Shown here one piece after another: positions 1 through 8,655 of a stretch of DNA of 46,888 nt. The notes under the pieces were generated by a model. The model made no database searches. It was not told where the DNA came from and saw only the letters and a program-made list of their open reading frames with translations. The position numbers and the translations under genes were made by a program. The stretch's first letter is position 1, and the number at the start of each line of letters is the position of its first letter. The stretch is taken from the NCBI RefSeq assembly GCF_012395185.1, contig NZ_JAAZTU010000031.1, forward strand, positions 1 to 46,888. The letters run 5' to 3'. The stretch comes from Vibrio aestuarianus. GTDB taxonomy: Bacteria; Pseudomonadota; Gammaproteobacteria; Enterobacterales; Vibrionaceae.

Positions 1-90
1 TTTTTATACCAAGGATAAAATAAAAGCAATCGTTCAAACAAAAATAATTTAATGGACTTTATTTACAACCCTAGAAAAATCATAAAAGAT

Positions 91-120
91 AAATATAAAA
101 GGCTCCCAATAATGGGAGCC
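91..120 (-). terminator. Rho-independent terminator of aroG
   Basis: A perfect 7-bp stem (GGCTCCC / GGGAGCC, loop of 6) lies 24 bp beyond the aroG stop codon. On the minus strand it is followed by TTTTATATTT. Confidence 0.85.
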
Positions 121-144
121 TCATTAATATAGAATGGTTAGTAA

Positions 145-1197
145 TTATCGTGAGCGACGTGCTCGAACTGCATCAGCTAACTGACGAAGAACGGCTTCTG
201 TATCATCCCAACCAATACATGCATCAGTAATCGATTGCCCGTACGTTGCAGCACAACCATCGACTAAATCTTGACGACCTTCCACAAGATGAGATTCAAT
301 CATCACCCCAAAAATAGCGTGTTCACCATTAGCAAGCTGGTCACTCACATCTTGTGCCACCACCATTTGACGATTGTAGTCTTTCGAGCTGTTTGCGTGG
401 CTGAAATCGATCATCACTTTTTGTGGTAAACCCGACGCTTCAAGCTCTTGCTTAATCACACCTACGTGTTGTGCACTATAATTTGGCTCTTTACCACCAC
501 GCAAAATAATGTGGCAATCTGGATTACCCGCAGTTTGAATAATGGCAGAGTGGCCAAACTTCGTCACTGACAAAAAATGGTGTGAAGCACTGGCAGAGCG
601 GATCGCATCGGAAGCGATTTTTATATTGCCATCCGTACCATTTTTAAAGCCAACTGGGCAAGAAAGTCCAGAAGCTAGCTCTCGGTGAACCTGAGATTCT
701 GTTGTACGAGCACCAATAGCGCCCCAACTGATAAGGTCGGCCACATATTGAGGGGTAATCATATCCAAAAATTCACTGGCTGTTGGCATGCCCATATCCG
801 TTAAATCAAGCAACAATTTACGCCCCATGCGTAAACCATCATTGATTTTATAGGTATCATTTAGGTAAGGGTCGTTAATTAAACCTTTCCAACCCACCGT
901 GGTACGTGGCTTTTCAAAATATACGCGCATCACGATTTCAAGGCGATCACCCAACTCGTCACGCAATACTTTCAGTCGCTTACCATATTCAACCGCCGCC
1001 TCAGGGTCATGAATTGAACATGGACCAATAATAACCAATAGGCGATCATCTTTATCTTGCAGAATGTTATGGATCGCTTCACGTGCTTGAAATGTGGTTG
1101 AAGAAGCAATTTCTGTCGCTGGAAACTTTTCTAAAACGGCAACAGGGGGTAATAACTCTTTAACTCTTTTAATTTTTACATCATCGGTCTGGAACAT
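145..1197 (-). CDS. aroG: 3-deoxy-7-phosphoheptulonate (DAHP) synthase, class I
   Basis: This cytoplasmic enzyme condenses phosphoenolpyruvate with erythrose 4-phosphate, the first step of the shikimate pathway to aromatic amino acids. The 350 residues span the full family length and read like E. coli AroG almost end to end: KELLPPVALLEKFPAT-type N-terminus, IGPCSIHDP, EKPRTTVGWKGLINDP, GARTTESQVHRELASG, PVGFKNGTDG, GGKEPNYSA, DFSHANSSK and the final ESHLVEG...ITDACIGW. Cys in GPCSIHD, the His and the Glu/Asp metal ligands of the class I alpha family are all present. The N-terminal extension that carries feedback inhibition is intact, so allosteric control is expected; resemblance is closest to the Phe-sensitive AroG, but the sensed amino acid cannot be proved from sequence. 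The start is supported by AGGAAG 11 bp upstream. It is monocistronic, with a TyrR-like site in its promoter region. Confidence 0.95.
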   Translation of the reverse strand: MFQTDDVKIKRVKELLPPVAVLEKFPATEIASSTTFQAREAIHNILQDKDDRLLVIIGPCSIHDPEAAVEYGKRLKVLRDELGDRLEIVMRVYFEKPRTTVGWKGLINDPYLNDTYKINDGLRMGRKLLLDLTDMGMPTASEFLDMITPQYVADLISWGAIGARTTESQVHRELASGLSCPVGFKNGTDGNIKIASDAIRSASASHHFLSVTKFGHSAIIQTAGNPDCHIILRGGKEPNYSAQHVGVIKQELEASGLPQKVMIDFSHANSSKDYNRQMVVAQDVSDQLANGEHAIFGVMIESHLVEGRQDLVDGCAATYGQSITDACIGWDDTEAVLRQLADAVRARRSR

Positions 1198-1496
1198 TGC
1201 TTACTTCTTCCTTTCTATTCTTTCTACTGCCTGCCATATGAACAGCGATGGCGAATCTAATTTGCAGCCTTGCTTTCGGCCTTCCCTTGTAACTTATCCA
1301 CTAAAAACCTCAACTTCAATCATTATTTTCATCAAAAGGCAATATTATTATATTTTTTACAAAACAAGCATCATGTAAAAAATTCGTTACATGGAATACT
1401 GTTGTCAGATTTTTTGCTTTATGCTGTCTCAAGAGTGCAATATCTTGTTGATATTGCTAAGGTAGATGAATAACAAATAAAAATAGAAGTTCAACA
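1198..1496. other. Divergent intergenic region, aroG / ABC importer
   Basis: About 300 bp hold the promoters of two divergent units. On the minus strand a TATAAT hexamer lies at 1347-1352, with a TyrR-like dyad just upstream at 1374-1391. The aroG leader of roughly 140 nt contains a 12-codon reading frame (start near 1342) without runs of Phe, Tyr or Trp codons, so I see no attenuator. No convincing sigma-70 promoter stands out for the plus-strand genes. Confidence 0.5.
1374..1391. promoter_or_regulatory. Candidate TyrR box
   Basis: The sequence TGTAAA-N6-GTTACA matches the TyrR consensus TGTAAA-N6-TTTACA at 11 of 12 fixed positions. It sits 22 bp upstream of a TATAAT (-10, minus strand, 1347-1352) and so overlaps the -35 region of the likely aroG promoter, a position typical for repression. 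TyrR control of aroF/aroG is established in enterobacteria; for this genome it is inferred. Confidence 0.55.
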
Positions 1497-2216
1497 ATGA
1501 ACGTGATCGAATTTAGTAACGTCAATAAATGGTATAACGATTTTCACGCTTTAAAAGATATTACGCTGCAAGTCCAACGTGGTGAAATATTAGTCGTTTG
1601 TGGTCCCTCCGGCTCTGGAAAATCAACGTTAATCCGGACTGTAAACCGGCTAGAAGCCATTACTGAGGGCAGTATTACACTGCGCTCAGCTCAATCAAAC
1701 GCTTCATTATCAGCAGGGAAAATCGGTATGGTTTTTCAACATTTCAATCTGTTTCCGCATTTAACTGTTATCGAAAACTTGACACTTGCTCCTATTCGCA
1801 CCTTGAAACTCTCAAAATCCGCAGCAAGGGAACGCGCACTGCATTTTCTAGAGCGCGTCAATATTGTTGAGCAAGCCGATAAGTACCCGGTGCAACTGTC
1901 TGGCGGCCAACAACAACGCGTCGCTATTGCTCGCTCACTGTGCATGCAGCCAGAGATTTTACTGTTTGACGAACCCACTTCTGCGCTTGATCCTGAAACC
2001 ATTCAAGAAGTGTTGGATGTCATGATCGATCTCGCTCAAGATGGTATCACCATGATGTGCGTGACTCATGAAATGGGCTTTGCGCGCAAAGTGGCAGATC
2101 GCGTTATCTTTATGGATGAAGGAGAAATCTTGGAAATTGCGACACCAGAGGTGCTGTTTAGCCAACCTAAACACCCTAGAACACAACAGTTTCTCAAACA
2201 AATCCTCAGTCACTGA
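1497..2216 (+). CDS. Polar amino-acid ABC importer, ATP-binding subunit (GlnQ/HisP type)
   Basis: This 239-residue ATPase drives uptake through the two permeases encoded downstream. Walker [10 protein letters not shown] is at residues 36-44, followed by the Q-loop ([10 protein letters not shown]), the signature LSGGQQQR, Walker [15 protein letters not shown] and the H-loop ([15 protein letters not shown]), all intact. The Q-loop and the EMGFA motif are characteristic of the polar amino-acid (PAAT, 3.A.1.3) group. It is the first gene of four; its stop TGA shares one base with the next start (TGATG), implying translational coupling. The substrate is not evident. Confidence 0.92.
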   Translation: MNVIEFSNVNKWYNDFHALKDITLQVQRGEILVVCGPSGSGKSTLIRTVNRLEAITEGSITLRSAQSNASLSAGKIGMVFQHFNLFPHLTVIENLTLAPIRTLKLSKSAARERALHFLERVNIVEQADKYPVQLSGGQQQRVAIARSLCMQPEILLFDEPTSALDPETIQEVLDVMIDLAQDGITMMCVTHEMGFARKVADRVIFMDEGEILEIATPEVLFSQPKHPRTQQFLKQILSH

Positions 2217-3016
2217 TGATAAAAGTCATGATCAAACCTGTGCTGTCTGCTGCTGCACAAATGGTACTACTGTTGTTAGGTATGATGTGGTTACTCAACT
2301 CTGGGGCTCAAGCGATGGGCTACCAATGGCAGTGGGAGCGTGTTCCTGACTACATTGCATTTTATGAAGATGGTGAATGGTGGCCTGCAGAGCTTATCGA
2401 GGGCTTAGTGGTTACCTTACAAATCTCTGCCATCAGTCTGTTTTTAACACTGGTGATTGGGCTTGCGACAGCACTATTAAAGCTTTCAAACTCTATCGTT
2501 GGACGGCTATTAGCGAATGGTTATATCGAGCTTATCCGTAACACACCTTTGCTGGTTCAAATTTATCTGCTTTACTTTGTGTTTGGTCCCGTGATTGGGC
2601 TGGATCGCTTTTCCACTGCTGTTGTTGCTTTGTCCTTGTTTCAAGGCGCGTACACCGCTGAAGTGTTTCGTGGTGGATTAAACAGTATTGCCAAAGGTCA
2701 GTTTGAGGCGTCTCAATCACTCGGGTTATCGCGCTTTTATACTTACTACGATGTGATCCTCCCGCAACTGCTTCAACGTACATTACCTCCGTTGACCAAT
2801 GAAGTAGTGTCGTTAATTAAAAACTCTTCAATAGTCAGTGTAATGGCGATTTTCGACCTCACCACACAAGGTAGAAACATCGTGTCTGAAACCGCTATGC
2901 CATTTGAAATTTGGTTTACCGTCGCGGGTATTTATTTGCTGTTAACGCTTTCTTTATCGGGGCTTTCAGCTTGGCTAGAACATAAACTGGGCGCTCAGTG
3001 GCGCTCTCAAAAATGA
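2216..3016 (+). CDS. Polar amino-acid ABC importer, permease subunit 1
   Basis: This inner-membrane permease of 266 residues belongs to the HisM/GltJK family. One membrane segment near residues 10-30 is followed by a short periplasmic stretch rich in Trp, then the usual transport core beginning with EGLVVTLQISAISL. The cytoplasmic EAA loop that contacts the ATPase is visible as EASQSLGLSRFYTYYDVILPQ around residues 165-185. It overlaps the ATPase gene by one base. It should pair with the second permease 880 bp further on as a heterodimer. Confidence 0.9.
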   Translation: MIKVMIKPVLSAAAQMVLLLLGMMWLLNSGAQAMGYQWQWERVPDYIAFYEDGEWWPAELIEGLVVTLQISAISLFLTLVIGLATALLKLSNSIVGRLLANGYIELIRNTPLLVQIYLLYFVFGPVIGLDRFSTAVVALSLFQGAYTAEVFRGGLNSIAKGQFEASQSLGLSRFYTYYDVILPQLLQRTLPPLTNEVVSLIKNSSIVSVMAIFDLTTQGRNIVSETAMPFEIWFTVAGIYLLLTLSLSGLSAWLEHKLGAQWRSQK

Positions 3017-3036
3017 ACCAGAAGAAGGGAAATAAC

Positions 3037-3879
3037 ATGCAACCATATGGAAAAATAAGCTGGCGAAAACGAGGCTTTTTGAGTATTGCATTCAGTGCAC
3101 TATTGGGATTGGCCGTCTCACTACCAGCGACCGCAAGTGACACGCCTAACCTAGATAAAATCAACGAACGAGGCACGCTACGTGTGGGCATGTCGACGTT
3201 TGTACCTTGGGCAATGCGCGATAAGCAAGGTGAGTTGATCGGTTTTGAAATTGATGTCGCTAAACGCTTAGCTGCGGACTCAGGTTGGAAAGTTGAATTT
3301 GTACCGACAGCGTGGGATGGAATTATCCCCGCACTTTTGGCCAAAAAATTTGATGTAATCATTGGTGGTATGTCTGTCACACCTGAACGTTCAAAAAGCG
3401 TACTATTTAGCGCCCCTTATTCTCACTCAGGGGTACAACTTGCGGCAAGCAAAGCACTCGCGACTGGCTTTTCAACTTTTGATGACTTTAACTCTCGCAA
3501 AGTGAAAATTGCGGCTCGCCGCGGCGCGTTTACAGTGCAAGTCGCACGTGAAACCTTTCCCAAAGCAAAAGTTCTGCAATTCGATGACGATGCGCAAGCG
3601 TTCCAAGAAGTGCTCAATGGTAATGCTCACGCAGTGATTGCCTCTAGCCCTAAACCAGAACATGAAACGGTCAAACACAGTGATAAACTGTTTATTCCTT
3701 TTAGCGAACGTTTATCAAAAGGCAATGAAGCTTTTGCTGTTCGTCTGGGTGAAAACGATAAAAGAGTCTTTTTTGATCAATGGATTGAAGCGCGCACTGC
3801 CGATGGTTGGCTCAGTGAGCGTTATGAATATTGGTTCTCAACGCTAGATTGGCAAAAGCAAATTGCTTCAGGGCAATGA
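3037..3879 (+). CDS. Periplasmic amino-acid-binding protein of the ABC importer (SBP_bac_3)
   Basis: This protein captures the amino acid in the periplasm and delivers it to the permease pair. The 280 residues start with a basic segment, a hydrophobic core (FLSIAFSALLGLAVSLPATA) and a likely AxA signal peptidase site. The family 3 core follows: RGTLRVGMSTFVPWAMRD, GFEIDVAKRLA, VPTAWDGIIPALLAKKFDVIIGGMSVTPERS. I chose ATG 3037 because AAGAAGGGA lies 7 bp before it; an ATG at 3013 overlaps the permease stop but would add a charged leader ahead of the signal peptide. It lies between the two permease genes, an unusual but known order. No ligand can be assigned. Confidence 0.88.
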   Translation: MQPYGKISWRKRGFLSIAFSALLGLAVSLPATASDTPNLDKINERGTLRVGMSTFVPWAMRDKQGELIGFEIDVAKRLAADSGWKVEFVPTAWDGIIPALLAKKFDVIIGGMSVTPERSKSVLFSAPYSHSGVQLAASKALATGFSTFDDFNSRKVKIAARRGAFTVQVARETFPKAKVLQFDDDAQAFQEVLNGNAHAVIASSPKPEHETVKHSDKLFIPFSERLSKGNEAFAVRLGENDKRVFFDQWIEARTADGWLSERYEYWFSTLDWQKQIASGQ

Positions 3880-3894
3880 TGCTAGGGAACAAAT

Positions 3895-4809
3895 GTGAAT
3901 ACAACGACAGCATTGACCACTAAAACGATGAGCCCACCCAAGGTGTCACGCCTATCGCTCGATAAGCTAGATTACTTATTACTGGTGTTATTTACCTGCT
4001 TCGCGCTGTGGTTGACCTACCGCGCAGATGTTGGTGTGAACTACCACTGGCGCTGGAACGATGCTTTTGCTCTGATATTCACACCAAAAGCAGACGGCAG
4101 TACGCCCTACTTCTTTCAAGGGCTTGCTGCTACTTTACGCTTGAGCATTTGGGGCATGTTGCTTGCCCTAGTACTTGGCACGCTACTCGGTGTGGCTCGT
4201 CACGCAAATAATCCTTTGTTTAAACTGCCCGCTAATGCCTTTGTGCAGTTGGTGCGTAATATCCCACCATTAGTATTTGTCTTTATCTTCTACTTTTTCA
4301 TCTCAAACCAGTTGATCCCTTTGCTTGGGTTAGACACTTTACTGCGTGATCACCATGGGCAAATTAATACCATTCAACAACTACTGTTTGGCCCTGCTCA
4401 TTTATGGGAAAACTTACTTTCTGGCATTTTATGTATTGGCCTACTCTCTTCGGCTTACATTGCTGAAGTAGTCCGTTCCGGACTGGCAGGTATTGCGCAA
4501 GGTCAATGGGAAGCGTCGCATTCTCTCGGACTTTCTCCTTGGGTCAAATATCGCTATATCATTGCTCCGCAAGTGCTCAGTGCCATTACGCCAGCATTAG
4601 CAGGACAAGCTATTTCGCTGGTGAAAGATTCTTCTATTGTCTCGCTTATTTCTATCCAAGAAATGACGTTTGTTGGCACTGAAATGGCCAATTCATCAGG
4701 GTTGATTTTTGAAATTTGGTTGCTGGTGGGTAGCTTTTACCTAGCCATATGTCTAACCCTGTCATTGCTATTTAAGCGCCTTGAGAGACACAGTTTGCGC
4801 CACCTTTGA
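3895..4809 (+). CDS. Polar amino-acid ABC importer, permease subunit 2
   Basis: This is the second permease of the importer, 304 residues if translation begins at GTG 3895, which has AGGGAAC just upstream. An ATG at 3928 is a weaker alternative. A long N-terminal tail leads to a first membrane span (YLLLVLFTCFALWL), a periplasmic stretch, then the core QGLAATLRLSIWGMLLALVLGT. The EAA loop reads EASHSLGLSPWVKYRYIIAPQ. The insert between spans (IPLLGLDTLLRDHHGQINTI and following) resembles AapQ/M-type permeases. It closes the operon, and no clear terminator follows it. Confidence 0.88.
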   Translation: MNTTTALTTKTMSPPKVSRLSLDKLDYLLLVLFTCFALWLTYRADVGVNYHWRWNDAFALIFTPKADGSTPYFFQGLAATLRLSIWGMLLALVLGTLLGVARHANNPLFKLPANAFVQLVRNIPPLVFVFIFYFFISNQLIPLLGLDTLLRDHHGQINTIQQLLFGPAHLWENLLSGILCIGLLSSAYIAEVVRSGLAGIAQGQWEASHSLGLSPWVKYRYIIAPQVLSAITPALAGQAISLVKDSSIVSLISIQEMTFVGTEMANSSGLIFEIWLLVGSFYLAICLTLSLLFKRLERHSLRHL

Positions 4810-4841
4810 TGCGTTAAAGATCGGCAACTGACATTTAATTC

Positions 4842-4871
4842 TTGAATATTTAGCGATTGCGCCCCCATAAT
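4842..4871 (+). promoter_or_regulatory. Candidate sigma-70 promoter of the phosphohexomutase gene
   Basis: TTGAAT and CATAAT are separated by 18 bp, about 55 bp ahead of the start codon. Confidence 0.35.
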
Positions 4872-4926
4872 TGAGAATGAATATCAGTTAAAATCTATAT
4901 CAATCGACATTAAGCAGGTAAGAATC

Positions 4927-6630
4927 ATGATGGAATACGTTGCCGAGTGGTTAGAAAAAGATCCCGATCCTAAAACGCGTAAAGAGCTTCAATCATTAAT
5001 TGATGAGCAGCAACTTGATGCCATTAAAGAGCGCTTTCAATCACGCCTTGAATTTGGTACCGCAGGTTTACGTGGCAAAGTGGGATGTGGGCCTAATCGC
5101 ATGAACCGCCTTGTCATTCAAGAAACCGCAACGGGCTTAGGGCACTACTTAATTCAAAAAATAGCTGATGCGAAAAATCGCGGGGTAGTGATCGGTTATG
5201 ACGGACGACCAGATTCACAACAATTTGCGCATGATACCGCTTCTGTACTGACCGCATTGGGCATTAAGGTTTACCTTACTTATAAAGTCGCCCCTACCCC
5301 CGTAGTGGCATTTGGCGTTAAACATTTTAACGCAGCCGCTGCCGTGGTTGTGACTGCCAGCCACAACCCGCCAGAATACAATGGGTTCAAAGTATATTGG
5401 GAAAATGGCGCGCAAATTATTCCACCTCATGATGGCGGTATTGCCTCGGAAATTGACCTAGCAGCAACGCGAGCGGTTTCTCTAATGCCCCTAGAAGACG
5501 CTCATAAAAAAGGGCGACTGGAATGGCTGACTGACGATTATTACCAAACGTATCGCCAGACAATCAACCAAAATCCACTACTTAACCATCATTCTGATCC
5601 AAAAAGCATCGCCATCACTTACACAGCAATGCATGGGGTCGGAGCTGAAATGGCAGAAACGTTACTCCATGATGCAGGTTTCACTCGCGTCAGTAGTGTA
5701 AAAGAACAGCGTGAACCTGATGGCCGATTCCCGACCGTCAACTTCCCTAACCCTGAAGAATTAGGGGCAATGGATATGGTTACCGCGCTTGCTCATGCGC
5801 AATGTGCCGAGCTCGCTTGTGCTAACGACCCTGATGCTGACCGATTTGCCGTTAGCGTAAGAAAAGCCGATGGCACTTATCAAATGTTGACTGGTGACCA
5901 AGTTGGCATCTTATTTGGGTACTACTTATTATCGAAAAGTGAAGCTAAAAAACAATTAGTCGGTAACACCATTGTTTCATCCAGTTTACTTGGAGAAATC
6001 GCTCAATCAATGGGGGCGAAATACTTCCAAACGCTGACGGGTTTTAAATGGTTAACCAATGTGGCCATGCAAGAACAAAATGATGATCATCAATTCTTAT
6101 TCGCTTATGAGGAAGCCTTAGGCTACACCATCGGTAGTACTGTTTGGGATAAAGATGGCCTGTCTGCATTGGTCGCTTTTGCTCAATTAGCCGCAGAGCT
6201 CTACAGCCAAGGCAAGACCATTTGGGATCAATTAGAAGCGATCTATCGCCAACATGGTTTGTACGTCAATGCACAGCGTAGCATCAAATTAGATCCGAAT
6301 TCGCCGCCGGTGGGGGATAAACTTCGCGCACAACCTCCGACAGAAATTGCAGGGCGCAAAGTGTTGGTAATTGAAGATCTAAAATCATCGATTCGCTATA
6401 TCAGCAGCGGAGTAAACGAAGTGATCAACTTACCCGCTAGCGATGTGCTCACCTATCATCTAGAAGGTGGGGCGCGAGTGATCGTTCGCCCTTCTGGAAC
6501 TGAGCCGAAACTAAAATGTTACTACGAAGTGGTCGGCACTTTTGAAGGAGATGAAGATTTCGCCTCTGCTCAGCGAAAGGCAGATGAACAAATGGCAATG
6601 TTGATTGCCGAGCATCAACGCAGTTTGTAA
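4927..6630 (+). CDS. Phospho-sugar mutase (phosphoglucomutase/phosphomannomutase family)
   Basis: This enzyme interconverts hexose 1- and 6-phosphates through a phosphoserine intermediate, feeding nucleotide-sugar synthesis. The 567 residues show all four domain signatures of the alpha-D-phosphohexomutase superfamily: the catalytic serine loop TASHNPPEYNGFKVY (Ser145), the magnesium loop DPDADR (301-306), the sugar-binding EEALGY and the C-terminal phosphate-binding RPSGTEPKLKCY. The length and N-terminal EFGTAGLRG match the long PgcA/PGM2-like subgroup rather than E. coli Pgm or CpsG. Substrate preference (glucose, mannose or ribose phosphate) cannot be decided. It stands alone behind its own promoter; ATG 4930 is an equally possible start. 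Confidence 0.9.
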   Translation: MMEYVAEWLEKDPDPKTRKELQSLIDEQQLDAIKERFQSRLEFGTAGLRGKVGCGPNRMNRLVIQETATGLGHYLIQKIADAKNRGVVIGYDGRPDSQQFAHDTASVLTALGIKVYLTYKVAPTPVVAFGVKHFNAAAAVVVTASHNPPEYNGFKVYWENGAQIIPPHDGGIASEIDLAATRAVSLMPLEDAHKKGRLEWLTDDYYQTYRQTINQNPLLNHHSDPKSIAITYTAMHGVGAEMAETLLHDAGFTRVSSVKEQREPDGRFPTVNFPNPEELGAMDMVTALAHAQCAELACANDPDADRFAVSVRKADGTYQMLTGDQVGILFGYYLLSKSEAKKQLVGNTIVSSSLLGEIAQSMGAKYFQTLTGFKWLTNVAMQEQNDDHQFLFAYEEALGYTIGSTVWDKDGLSALVAFAQLAAELYSQGKTIWDQLEAIYRQHGLYVNAQRSIKLDPNSPPVGDKLRAQPPTEIAGRKVLVIEDLKSSIRYISSGVNEVINLPASDVLTYHLEGGARVIVRPSGTEPKLKCYYEVVGTFEGDEDFASAQRKADEQMAMLIAEHQRSL

Positions 6631-6653
6631 AAAACCATTGATATTGCGCAGTA

Positions 6654-6678
6654 GTGAAAGCGGTTATGCCGCTTTCAC
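6654..6678. terminator. Hairpin between convergent genes
   Basis: A perfect 10-bp stem GTGAAAGCGG / CCGCTTTCAC with a 5-base loop lies between the mutase gene and the LysE-family gene. The T-tracts on both sides are poor, so termination efficiency is uncertain. Confidence 0.55.
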
Positions 6679-6689
6679 TGGCAATTTGA

Positions 6690-7325
6690 CTACTTAGCGA
6701 TAAAAGAGCTGAGCATCCAACAAGCAAGTAACACAAAAACAACGCCCATGAACTTGTGCTGATTAGTTCGAAACTTCTCATTTTCTAGCAAGGAACGTCC
6801 AAACGTTCCGGCCAATGTGACCAATAAAAAATTAAACGTCAAGCCAAGAATATTCAGTAACAGTCCTAACGCGAACATTTGTTCACCCGAGGTTGCACCA
6901 ATATTGCTTGAGACAAACTGCGGTAAAAACATGACAAAGAATACCAGTGCCTTGGGGTTGAGTAAGTTACTAACCAAAGCACGTTGGTAGAACTGAGCCG
7001 CCATTTTATGGTCGTTATCAAGATCAGGCATATCTGCCGGGGTTGCACGCAAGCAATCCCAGCCCATTTTTAGCAGGTACGCACCACCTAAAAAATGCAA
7101 TACGTTTAACGCTAAAGGACTCATGGCGATTAACGCAGATACCCCCAACGCGGCAAGTAGCGTCAGAATGATGCCCGAAGTAGCATTACCTAAACTTGCA
7201 AAAATGCCTACACGTCGCCCGTAGCTCATACTTGAACTGGCGATCAGCAACATATCTGGTCCAGGAAGCAGCAATAGGGCAATCACTGCCGTAAGATAAA
7301 CAGGCAAGATGGAAATATCGATCAT
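6690..7325 (-). CDS. LysE/RhtB-family amino-acid exporter
   Basis: This inner-membrane protein of 211 residues is expected to export an amino acid or a related metabolite. It has the family layout of about six hydrophobic segments, the N-terminal signature LLLLPGPDMLLIASSSMSYGRRVG, a central GGAYLLKMGWDCLR, and the NPKALVFFVMFLPQFV motif at the start of the second half. The substrate is unknown; RhtB, RhtC and LeuE-type proteins share these motifs. It is a single gene, divergent from azlC. Confidence 0.88.
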   Translation of the reverse strand: MIDISILPVYLTAVIALLLLPGPDMLLIASSSMSYGRRVGIFASLGNATSGIILTLLAALGVSALIAMSPLALNVLHFLGGAYLLKMGWDCLRATPADMPDLDNDHKMAAQFYQRALVSNLLNPKALVFFVMFLPQFVSSNIGATSGEQMFALGLLLNILGLTFNFLLVTLAGTFGRSLLENEKFRTNQHKFMGVVFVLLACWMLSSFIAK

Positions 7326-7502
7326 GATGAGATTTTATTAAAAACAAGAAGCGGCGGATTTTATAGCAACAATTTCATTATTACCACCACCAAAAACCAC
7401 TTTAAACGACATTGTTAGATTATTATTTCACACAAACTGAACGAAGAGTAACACTACAGCGCTGTTTTCTATCCTCGTAGATTCATCATGTAATACAATC
7501 AC

Positions 7503-7530
7503 TTGATCAAATTTCGTAGCTTGATATGTT
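7503..7530 (+). promoter_or_regulatory. Candidate sigma-70 promoter of azlCD
   Basis: TTGATC and TATGTT are 16 bp apart, ending about 25 bp before the azlC start. Confidence 0.35.
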
Positions 7531-7554
7531 CACTAGTATGAATAAGGATTTTTG

Positions 7555-8280
7555 ATGAGTACCGTGATTTTGGATAATCAACACCCAACCTCTAAGGGAT
7601 ATTGTTTCTGGCAAGGGACACTTGCCATGCTGCCACTAAGTATTGCCGTCTTACCATGGGGATTACTTGCCGGCTCATTTGCTATAGAAACTGGCTTATC
7701 TCCATTTGAAAGCCAAGCCTTGTCTGCGATTTTGTTTGCAGGCTCTGCGCAGTTAGTGGCTACCGGCATGTTCAAAGCGGGGGCTGGGTTGTTCACCATG
7801 CTAATCACCACATTTTTCATAACGTCTCGCCATTTTTTGTACAGCGTATCGATGCGCAGCAAAATTAGCCTACTCCCTATGCGCTGGCGCATAATTTTAG
7901 GTTTTTTGCTTACTGATGAACTGTTCGCGATTTGCGGGCAGCATGACGAAAAGCAGTTTAACCGCTGGTACGCATTAGGAGCAGGACTTAGCTTTTACCT
8001 CATTTGGAACCTAGCCACCCTAGCCGGTATTATTGCAGGCAGCTATATTCCCTCCTTAAACGAACTTGGATTAGAATTTGCGGTTGCTGCAACCTTCATT
8101 GCCATTGTGATCCCCAACGTGAAAACCTTACCAGTGTTCATGGCAGTGCTAACCGCTTTGATACTTTCTGTTGCATTAAAAATGTGCAACGTGAACGGCA
8201 GCCTTATGTTTGCCAGTATTGGAGCTATGTGCGCGGGTTATGTAACTGAACTTGCGCTTGAACCTCGCAGAGGGAAATAA
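7555..8280 (+). CDS. azlC: AzlC family branched-chain amino-acid exporter, large subunit
   Basis: AzlC with AzlD forms an inner-membrane exporter for branched-chain amino acids and analogues (the ygaZ/ygaH system in E. coli). The 241 residues show the typical start (LPLSIAVLPWGLLAGSFAIETGLSPFESQALSAILFAGSAQL) and six to seven hydrophobic stretches. ATG 7555 is used because AAGGAT lies 5 to 10 bp before it. The azlD gene follows after 2 bp. Confidence 0.9.
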   Translation: MSTVILDNQHPTSKGYCFWQGTLAMLPLSIAVLPWGLLAGSFAIETGLSPFESQALSAILFAGSAQLVATGMFKAGAGLFTMLITTFFITSRHFLYSVSMRSKISLLPMRWRIILGFLLTDELFAICGQHDEKQFNRWYALGAGLSFYLIWNLATLAGIIAGSYIPSLNELGLEFAVAATFIAIVIPNVKTLPVFMAVLTALILSVALKMCNVNGSLMFASIGAMCAGYVTELALEPRRGK

Positions 8281-8282
8281 TC

Positions 8283-8603
8283 ATGATTATGCTTTCTATT
8301 CTTGCGATGACCGCGCTTGTATTTACCAGTCGCTACCTGTTTTTAGAGCCCAAGCTGCCACTGCGACTCAGTCCTGCTATTCAACGTTTACTTAGCTATT
8401 CAAGCCCTGCGGTATTGACTGCCATATGGGCGCCCATCGTATTTATGCCAGAGACCGATTTATGGATTAATGCGCACAATCCTTATTTATGGGCAGCAGC
8501 ACTCGCGGGATTGATTGCTTGGAAAACCAAGAATGTGCTTCTAACCACGGTCGCTAGCATGGTGGTATTTCTGGTACTTAATTTGATAATTTTCACTCAT
8601 TAA
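8283..8603 (+). CDS. azlD: AzlD family branched-chain amino-acid transport subunit
   Basis: This 106-residue membrane protein is the small partner of AzlC. Three to four hydrophobic segments and the conserved motif RLSPAIQRLLSYSSPAVLTAIW identify the family. Only 2 bp separate it from the azlC stop, so the two are surely co-transcribed. ATG 8289 is a possible alternative start. Confidence 0.88.
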   Translation: MIMLSILAMTALVFTSRYLFLEPKLPLRLSPAIQRLLSYSSPAVLTAIWAPIVFMPETDLWINAHNPYLWAAALAGLIAWKTKNVLLTTVASMVVFLVLNLIIFTH

Positions 8604-8655
8604 TAGTCGTGGTTAACGCCTAAATAAGACTTAGTTGGAATCTCCACTCGCACCA

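Noticed and set aside
1258..1345. Leader-peptide attenuator for aroG
   Set aside because: The small frame in the leader has no run of aromatic codons and no alternative terminator hairpin is visible.
1344..1361. A second TyrR box beside the one at 1374-1391
   Set aside because: Only the TTTACA half matches; the other half is ATTATT.
3013..3036. ATG 3013 as start of the binding-protein gene
   Set aside because: ATG 3037 has a much better ribosome-binding site and gives a regular signal peptide.
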